From contig JAOTUX010000022.1 of the NCBI GenBank assembly GCA_029863665.1, positions 1 through 10,098 on the forward strand: a DNA stretch of 10,098 bases, read 5' to 3'. The notes beneath the pieces are model-generated. The model saw only the letters and a list, made by a program, of their open reading frames with translations, was not told the origin of the DNA and ran no database searches. How positions within the stretch are numbered: position 1 is the stretch's first letter; every line of letters starts with the position of its first letter. Positions 4,959 through 10,098 of the stretch are shown piece by piece. Position numbers and translations under genes: made by a program. This DNA comes from Candidatus Nitrosopumilus sp. (GTDB taxonomy: Archaea; Thermoproteota; Nitrososphaeria; Nitrososphaerales; Nitrosopumilaceae).

Positions 4959-6307
4959 TTAGGTTCTGGATGTATTGTTATCACTGCATTTTTGATTTCT
5001 GCTCTGATAATCTGTTCTATTTCTGATGTCAAATCATGAACTTTTTCTATTGATAGCTCTTTGTCAAATGAGCAGTCAATATCTATTTTAAGAATATTCT
5101 TAAAATTCAAGGACACTATGCGCCCAACTTTTTTAATTTCTGGGTATTTTTCCAATATTGCAGCAATTTTTCTTTCTGTCTCTGTATCTTCTAGATTAAA
5201 ATTATCTGGTATAGTTACAAATGGTTCTAAATGGATTGTAGCATGTTCAATTTCAGGTACCTTCTTTTGAATTTTTTGTTCCACAATTTCAGAAATCTTG
5301 TGAGCTGACAATAGATTAATCTCTTTGTCTACCATTACATGTAAGTCTGAATATATTTTCCCTTTGGTTTTGTGTGTACTAACATTGTGAACTTCTTTCA
5401 CACCATCAACTGTTTTTGCAATGTCTAGAATTTTTGCATCTAGTGGCACATCTTTCCAATTTGGTTCAAAATGGATAGTATTTGAAGAATTGGGAATTTT
5501 ATTTTTTATGTTTTTCTCGACATCACTGCTAATTTTATGTGCTTTATCAAAACTGGTATCTCCCCTTAATGAAATTGTCACATCTGCGAAAATTGTATCT
5601 CCTGATCTTCTCATTAATATAGAACCTACATCAACAACACCTTCTGTCAAACTTACAATACTTCTGACATCTTTTACTAGTTCAGGTGAGATGATATCTG
5701 TTAAATCAAGGGATGTTTTGTAAACTAGTTTTACACTGAGTATTGCTAACAGTACTCCTAAGATTAGCGCTGCAATAAAATCTCCGTAATACAATCCATA
5801 TGATACTAAAACTATGCCGATAATTGCAACTAATGTTGAACCAAGATCCATAAACGCATGATAAAAATCTGCTTTGAGAGTTGCTCCGCCAATTTTTTTG
5901 ATAGATCTTCTTAACAAAATCAATCTAAAAATGTCAATTCCGATTGTATACAGTCCTGCAATTACTGCAAATAATCCTGGCAGGATACTTGGCGTGGGAC
6001 TTTGTAATCTATTGATAGATTCGTAGATAAAGAAACAAGCAATCATAAAAATTGCTATTCCTCCAATCAAGCCTCCTAGCGACTCAATTTTTCCATGTCC
6101 GTAGGTATGTTCTGCATCAGGAGGTTTTATTGCCATTCTTGCTGCAAGAAGTAAAACAATCGTAACTACACTGTCTAATAATGCATGAATACTATCTGTA
6201 AGTAGTGCAAGACTGTTTGAAATTAAACCAAAAATTAATTCTACTACAAATGCTGAAAAAATAGCTAAAAGTGATATTTGTAAAACTTTGGTTCTTTGAA
6301 CAAACAT
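4955..6307 (-). CDS. cation diffusion facilitator (CDF) metal exporter with three C-terminal domains
   Basis: This is a membrane antiporter that exports divalent metal, probably Zn, in exchange for protons. The 450-residue product has the usual six-helix domain in residues 8-200. The two metal-site motifs are H41xxxD45 in TM2 (SIHALLD) and H150xxxD154 in TM5 (YHAFMD). HxxxD in both positions is the pattern usual for Zn-transporting members. The conserved PDAEHTYGHGKIESL loop is at 63-77. The cytoplasmic part is unusual: three tandem ferredoxin-like dimerisation-type units at about 214-283, 289-363 and 376-450, each ending in a similar IHxEP motif (TIHFEP, TIHLEP, TIHPEP). Most family members are near 300 residues with one such unit. 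The start is ATG at 6305-6307; no strong ribosome site is seen. It converges on the ZIP remnant and operon. Confidence 0.93.
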   Translation of the reverse strand: MFVQRTKVLQISLLAIFSAFVVELIFGLISNSLALLTDSIHALLDSVVTIVLLLAARMAIKPPDAEHTYGHGKIESLGGLIGGIAIFMIACFFIYESINRLQSPTPSILPGLFAVIAGLYTIGIDIFRLILLRRSIKKIGGATLKADFYHAFMDLGSTLVAIIGIVLVSYGLYYGDFIAALILGVLLAILSVKLVYKTSLDLTDIISPELVKDVRSIVSLTEGVVDVGSILMRRSGDTIFADVTISLRGDTSFDKAHKISSDVEKNIKNKIPNSSNTIHFEPNWKDVPLDAKILDIAKTVDGVKEVHNVSTHKTKGKIYSDLHVMVDKEINLLSAHKISEIVEQKIQKKVPEIEHATIHLEPFVTIPDNFNLEDTETERKIAAILEKYPEIKKVGRIVSLNFKNILKIDIDCSFDKELSIEKVHDLTSEIEQIIRAEIKNAVITIHPEPN

Positions 6308-6342
6308 TCCCTTATTTTAATAATTATTAGCATGTATTACAA

Positions 6343-6350
6343 GTTTTTAA
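6343..6350 (+). promoter_or_regulatory. candidate TATA-like box for the S-layer-like gene
   Basis: TTTTTAAG lies about 50 bases before the ATG at 6397 and would give a leader of about 25 bases. A second TATA-like sequence, TTTTATAT at 6391-6398, overlaps the start codon itself and could not serve that start. The choice is uncertain. Confidence 0.3.
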
Positions 6351-6396
6351 GGAGAAATAATACGACAACGTTATTTGTGATAAAAAATCATTTTAT

Positions 6397-9300
6397 ATGT
6401 TGGATGTAAAATATTTTTGTTTATTAATAATCTCTTCGACAATATTGTTTACTTCTGTATTGGATGTTGCTGCATCAAGTAACCCTAATCTGTTTGTATC
6501 TGCCGAAAATTCCCAATTTAACAATCATTTTTCTGGTTCTATGGTAATTGAAGTAGTAATCCGTGATCCTAATTTACATGACACTGATGAAGGAAAAGGA
6601 GAACCTGATGTTACGTTAAATGGAAAAACACTAAGAATGGTTCAAGCTACGGATGGAAACTGGTATGCATATTTTGCCAACTTAGAAAAGGCACAATTAG
6701 CTGATGCCACTGTTGGACTTGATGGGCTAGGATTAGATTTTGGCACATTTTGTGATCGTGATAACACAATTTTTGGTATTGATCTGTCCGACACTGACGG
6801 ATTCTTTGTTCCTAGTTCTGATTGTACGGGGGTTCTAATCTCTGATATGAATAACGTTGTAAGAAAATCAAAATCAATCAATACAAATCCTGCCATATTG
6901 CCGGGTCAAATAGGTCTTGATCCAGACGGCTGGCCTCTTATTCAATTATTCTCATTTAGTGATGTAACGATTCAATATAATGCAGCTGGAGGAACACAAA
7001 AAATTGATCTTGAATATGATGATATTCCAAACATCACGGTAATTTTTGATAGGGAGTTTTTTCCTCAAAACTCTGAAGTTTTTATGAGCGTAAATGACTT
7101 CCAGCTGAACCAGGATCCTACTGATGAGGATTCATGGACATTTAATATTGCATCTCCTGTTGCTACTTTCTATCAAGCGTTTGATAGTAATGGACAAAGG
7201 TCTGCAGCTAACACTGTTGGCTTGGTAGATCTTGTTCCACATCTCTCAAATCTTGGCTTCGAGGATAATGCTAAACTCTCTATGGATCTGGATTCTGTAT
7301 TGGAGTTAAAATCTAACTCTGATCAAAATAATGAAACATCTGTTGATGATGGATTGCCTCCACCTAATGATTATCCACAAATTGTCACTATTGTGGAAAG
7401 AGGACCAAATTCTGGAATTTTTGAAAATTTTGATTCTAACGACCAATCAAACATAGGGATAACTCAAAACGCACCTAGGGGAAAAACAGGAATAATTCAC
7501 TATAATGAAGACTCTGTTTCCATTCTGACTGGATTCTCAACAGCTTCAGTATCACTACAAAAACCTGAATTAAAAGTTGAAGATAGCTCAGGATCATTGC
7601 TTCCTGGAACAGAATACTCGATAACTCTCATAGATCCTGATCAAAACTTCAACTCTGGTTCTAGAGATGATCTGAATGTTTTTAGGGATTTATCAATTGT
7701 ACCTACATTAGATATTGGTAATCCTGTAACTTTGGTAAAATCTTCGAATGTGATATTCTATCCAGATTCAACCAATTTTCTTGGTGGTGAAAATGTCCTG
7801 TCTTCTGTACCTGATAAAAATTCAGCTAGATTATTTATTGATACATTGACAAACAATCTATCTGGTACAATTTTTAAACAAATCTCGCTAAATCTAGGAA
7901 TTGATGCCTCTGAAATACAGGCTGTATTGATAGACGTAAATAATTCAGGTGATGTTGGCACAAACTGGATTAACTATGATTTTCGTTCTCTTGAAAACGA
8001 CTTTGGAATAAAAGATTTTTCTGATACAAGAATTGATCTATATTTTGACTCTCTGTCTTCTATACCTGTCACAATAGTTAGTCCTGGTGACATTTCTTCA
8101 TCTAGGGGATTTGTACAACTAGATGAGAATAGTGTGGAAAATCTTAACAAAGAAAACGGTTCTGCTTTTCTAGTAATTAATTTTGGCTCATCTAACACAA
8201 TAACTGTTTCAAACGAATCTAGACTTCAACCGATTATTTTTGATCTTTTTTCTTTTGGATTGGATGAAAAACTAAATGGAATCAACAATTCAATATATAG
8301 ATTTGAGCTTGAAGAAACTAGTGACAACTCTATTTTTGAAGGAACGTTTGAGTATGCTGTCGCAAACCAGCTAAACATACTTGATACAAATTTTATCAAA
8401 ACAATAAGCACCATTGACGATGACATAAAATTCCTTATTACAGATAGATTGATAGATGAAGATAGTATTTTTGTTTCTTATTCTGACTTAGATAAAGTTG
8501 GTTTGATTACTACGACTTCTACAGATTCTGATATCTCGACTCATTCTGGAATTATTTCTACTGACTCCACTTCCTACAGATTTGGGCAACCAGTAGTGGT
8601 GTATCTGAATGATTCGGATCTTAACTTAAAGAGTGATAGAATCGATGTGTATCAAGTTATTGATGATATTAACTCTCCAAATGTTGACACGGTTGGAAAA
8701 AATGGAGTAAAGCTCTTGGAGATTTTATTAAAAGATGTGAGATACAAACGATGTACAATTAACGGTGTTGAACATGGTGGATTGGCCTCTACAGGTTTCG
8801 CTCTAATTGAAACAGGCCCCAGTACCGGAATTTTTGAAGGTGTGTTTAAAATGCCTTCTCAAATATGTAACAAAAGTGGAACGCAATTGATTTCACCTGC
8901 AGGAGGTAGTGTTGAAATAAAGTATCATGATTCTAGAGATGAGTTTGGCACATCAAGTATTCTTAGTTCATTAAATAATAGACAACAATCTACGTCTGTC
9001 TTTCAATACCCTCAGCTCAGTATAACTAAAATCCCTCTTCCTTCATCTGGTTCTGTCAGCGAAGTAATACTTTCTGGCAGTGTTGATAATCCTATATCTG
9101 GAACACCCATTTTGATGACTTTAACTCTTCCTAATGGGAAAACACAGGAATTTAACGCATCTATAACAAGTAACGGAAATTATAAATCTGTTCTTTCTGT
9201 TAATTCCAATTCCTTACCCGGAATTTATAAAATTGATCTAGAGTATGCAAAAAATCAGATTGGTTCTGTTTCATTTGATGTATTAAGTGAAAATATTCCA

Positions 9301-9546
9301 TCTTGGGTTAGAGATAGTGCTAAACAATGGTCGTCTTCTACCATGTCTAATTCTGAATTTATTAACGGAATAAAATACCTCCTTGAAGATGATCTCATGG
9401 TTCCTTCCTCTGAACAAAGTTCTGAACGATTGATTCCATCTTGGGTTAAAGACAGTACCAAATGGTGGGCTGAAAATGAAATATCTGATGAAGACTATAT
9501 TCAACTGATTCAGTACTTGGTCAAAAAAAGTATAATTCTGATATAA
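6397..9546 (+). CDS. large secreted S-layer-like surface protein
   Basis: A 1049-residue exported protein. It has a signal peptide (YFCLLIISSTILFTSVL, ending near AASS at 25-28). Its N-terminal region (SGSMVIEVVIRDP, GEPDVTLNGK, MVQATDGNWYAYF; about 37-95) closely resembles the start of the Nitrosopumilus S-layer protein as I remember it. The middle is a series of beta-sandwich-like units. Recurring motifs are GPNSGIF (336-342), DNSIFEG (643-649) and GPSTGIFEG (807-815), and Asp-rich DPDQN (413-417) and DSDLN (739-743), suitable for Ca2+. Four Cys in the mature chain (119/143 and 786/824) could form two disulfides. The C-terminus has two 36-residue repeats, IPSWVRDS.. at 967-1002 and IPSWVKDS.. 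at 1013-1048, and no membrane anchor. The known S-layer protein is considerably longer, so this is more likely a paralog or minor surface protein. ATG 6397 is the only in-frame ATG giving the signal peptide. Confidence 0.85.
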   Translation: MLDVKYFCLLIISSTILFTSVLDVAASSNPNLFVSAENSQFNNHFSGSMVIEVVIRDPNLHDTDEGKGEPDVTLNGKTLRMVQATDGNWYAYFANLEKAQLADATVGLDGLGLDFGTFCDRDNTIFGIDLSDTDGFFVPSSDCTGVLISDMNNVVRKSKSINTNPAILPGQIGLDPDGWPLIQLFSFSDVTIQYNAAGGTQKIDLEYDDIPNITVIFDREFFPQNSEVFMSVNDFQLNQDPTDEDSWTFNIASPVATFYQAFDSNGQRSAANTVGLVDLVPHLSNLGFEDNAKLSMDLDSVLELKSNSDQNNETSVDDGLPPPNDYPQIVTIVERGPNSGIFENFDSNDQSNIGITQNAPRGKTGIIHYNEDSVSILTGFSTASVSLQKPELKVEDSSGSLLPGTEYSITLIDPDQNFNSGSRDDLNVFRDLSIVPTLDIGNPVTLVKSSNVIFYPDSTNFLGGENVLSSVPDKNSARLFIDTLTNNLSGTIFKQISLNLGIDASEIQAVLIDVNNSGDVGTNWINYDFRSLENDFGIKDFSDTRIDLYFDSLSSIPVTIVSPGDISSSRGFVQLDENSVENLNKENGSAFLVINFGSSNTITVSNESRLQPIIFDLFSFGLDEKLNGINNSIYRFELEETSDNSIFEGTFEYAVANQLNILDTNFIKTISTIDDDIKFLITDRLIDEDSIFVSYSDLDKVGLITTTSTDSDISTHSGIISTDSTSYRFGQPVVVYLNDSDLNLKSDRIDVYQVIDDINSPNVDTVGKNGVKLLEILLKDVRYKRCTINGVEHGGLASTGFALIETGPSTGIFEGVFKMPSQICNKSGTQLISPAGGSVEIKYHDSRDEFGTSSILSSLNNRQQSTSVFQYPQLSITKIPLPSSGSVSEVILSGSVDNPISGTPILMTLTLPNGKTQEFNASITSNGNYKSVLSVNSNSLPGIYKIDLEYAKNQIGSVSFDVLSENIPSWVRDSAKQWSSSTMSNSEFINGIKYLLEDDLMVPSSEQSSERLIPSWVKDSTKWWAENEISDEDYIQLIQYLVKKSIILI
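9295..9540 (+). repeat. two copies of a 36-residue IPSWVxDS repeat (protein-level)
   Basis: The units begin at 9295 and 9433 and each encode 36 residues, with a short linker between. Both start IPSWV(R/K)DS, keep a Trp near position 12, and end in a (G)I(K/Q)YL-type amphipathic helix. At the DNA level the first 16 bases (attccatcttgggtta) are identical. The motif is common at the C-termini of thaumarchaeal secreted proteins; its role is not known to me. Confidence 0.8.
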
Positions 9547-9556
9547 TCAAGTCTAC

Positions 9557-9566
9557 TTTTCTTTTA
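9557..9566 (+). terminator. T-rich termination tract after the S-layer-like gene
   Basis: Two TTTT runs separated by C (9557-9560 and 9562-9565) lie 11 bases after the stop codon and just before the next promoter. This is a weak but typical archaeal T-tract. Confidence 0.35.
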
Positions 9567-9570
9567 TTGA

Positions 9571-9581
9571 ATACATAAATA
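9571..9581 (+). promoter_or_regulatory. TATA-like box of the last gene
   Basis: ATACATAAATA is centred at 9576, 20 to 32 bases before the three in-frame ATGs at 9596, 9602 and 9608. With a spacing of 26 bases, the transcript would start at about 9602, giving a leaderless message at the second ATG. Confidence 0.4.
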
Positions 9582-9595
9582 CTCTCCACCCATGA

Positions 9596-10098
9596 ATGAA
9601 AATGAAAATGAGATTTAGAGGCTTGTTTGTAATCATGTTATTATCAATATCTGTTCTATTTTATGGTGCTAGTAGTTCTGTTTATGCAGATAATCATAAT
9701 GTCTCTCCAATTTCTGCTTCTACTGAATTTCCAGCTTATGAAAATGGTGATCGTGTTATAATTACTGGCAACATTAGAGACTTTGATTCAAGTGTTGACC
9801 AAGGGAAAGCTATTACAATTGTAGTTAAGAGTCCCTCTGACAATATTGTTGGTATTGATCAAGTAGTACCAAATTCTGATGGTACTTTCACCAGTTCTAA
9901 GATTATTGCCGGAGGAATTTGGAATACTAGTGGTGACTATATTGCAGAAATAAATTTTGATGGTCAGTCTGGCCAACTTATTGTTGTATATACTGGTGGT
10001 GAGTTTGTACCAACCACTACTGAACCACCCCCACCAACCACTACTGAACCACCCCCACCAACCACTACTGAACCACCCCCACCAACCACTACTGAACC
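9596..10098 (+). CDS. secreted protein with Pro/Thr-rich repeat region (partial, runs off window)
   Basis: The reading frame is open from 9596 to the window end, at least 167 codons, with no stop reached. It starts MKMKMRFRG and continues with a signal peptide (LFVIMLLSISVLFYGASSS, cleavage near VYADN). A compact beta-rich domain of about 95 residues follows, with the strands FPAYENGDRVIITGNI, KAITIVVKSPSDNIVG, DGTFTSSKII and SGQLIVVYTGG. The chain then enters repeated PTTTEPPP units, a mucin-like linker likely to be extended and O-glycosylated. Many thaumarchaeal exported proteins of this kind end in a PEFG-type sorting signal or membrane anchor, but that part is not in the window. Three ATGs are possible (9596, 9602, 9608); the TATA-like box favours 9602. 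The end at 10098 is the window edge, not the true end. Confidence 0.85.
   Translation, partial: MKMKMRFRGLFVIMLLSISVLFYGASSSVYADNHNVSPISASTEFPAYENGDRVIITGNIRDFDSSVDQGKAITIVVKSPSDNIVGIDQVVPNSDGTFTSSKIIAGGIWNTSGDYIAEINFDGQSGQLIVVYTGGEFVPTTTEPPPPTTTEPPPPTTTEPPPPTTTE
10010..10098 (+). repeat. 24-bp perfect tandem repeat encoding PTTTEPPP
   Basis: Three exact copies start at 10010, 10034 and 10058, and a fourth begins at 10082 and is cut after 17 bases by the window end. The array keeps the reading frame. Complete identity, including synonymous positions, indicates a length-variable, slippage-prone array. Confidence 0.95.

Noticed and set aside
9255..9504. Two minus-strand open frames opposite the IPSWVxDS repeats
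   Set aside because: Their internal repetition is only the reverse reading of the repeated coding sequence on the plus strand.
10010..10098. CRISPR array
   Set aside because: The 24-bp units are directly adjacent with no spacers and are in frame inside a secreted protein, so this is a coding tandem repeat.

Overview
The window looks like part of the genome of a marine ammonia-oxidising archaeon of the Nitrosopumilus type (Nitrososphaerota/Thaumarchaeota). The support is: AT-rich DNA, archaeal-type ribosomal proteins uS13 and uS4, a two-domain multicopper oxidase, a very large secreted protein whose N-terminal domain resembles the thaumarchaeal S-layer protein, C-terminal 'IPSWVKDS..WW' repeats, and TATA-like boxes placed for leaderless or near-leaderless transcripts. 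This assignment comes from recognised protein families, not from a search.

Layout. Positions 1-1186 (minus strand) hold the ribosomal pair uS13-uS4, both ending in Ala-rich tails built from 21-bp DNA repeats. Next is a divergent pair of small Cys-containing genes: a 50-residue Cys-rich protein on the minus strand (1303-1455) and a winged-helix-like protein on the plus strand (about 1543-1854). The latter runs tail-to-tail into, and overlaps by 9 bp, a minus-strand two-helix membrane protein (1846-2349). Between that membrane protein and the next plus-strand gene lies a short regulatory region with two TTAG-N6-CTAA sites resembling DtxR/IdeR-family operators, followed by a TATA box.

From about 2480 to 4736 a multicopper oxidase and a ZIP-family metal transporter form a two-gene operon with overlapping reading frames. 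After a poly-T terminator there is a frameshifted remnant (about 4799-4958) of the C-terminus of a second ZIP transporter. It abuts a convergent cation diffusion facilitator (minus, 4955-6307) with three tandem C-terminal dimerisation-type domains. Positions 2350-6307 therefore read as a metal-homeostasis neighbourhood: metal oxidation, metal uptake, metal export and a probable metal-responsive promoter.

The last part is cell envelope: a 1049-residue S-layer-related secreted protein (6397-9546), and the start of a second secreted protein (9596 to the window edge) that enters a Pro/Thr-rich 24-bp tandem repeat and is cut off.

The most interesting elements are the paired operator-like sites before the oxidase-ZIP operon, the ZIP pseudogene, the triple-domain CDF, the unannotated-sized Cys-rich ORF, and the parallel repeat-built tails on two neighbouring ribosomal proteins. 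No intergenic stretch exceeds 300 bases, and I saw no tRNA, rRNA, insertion sequence or CRISPR array.
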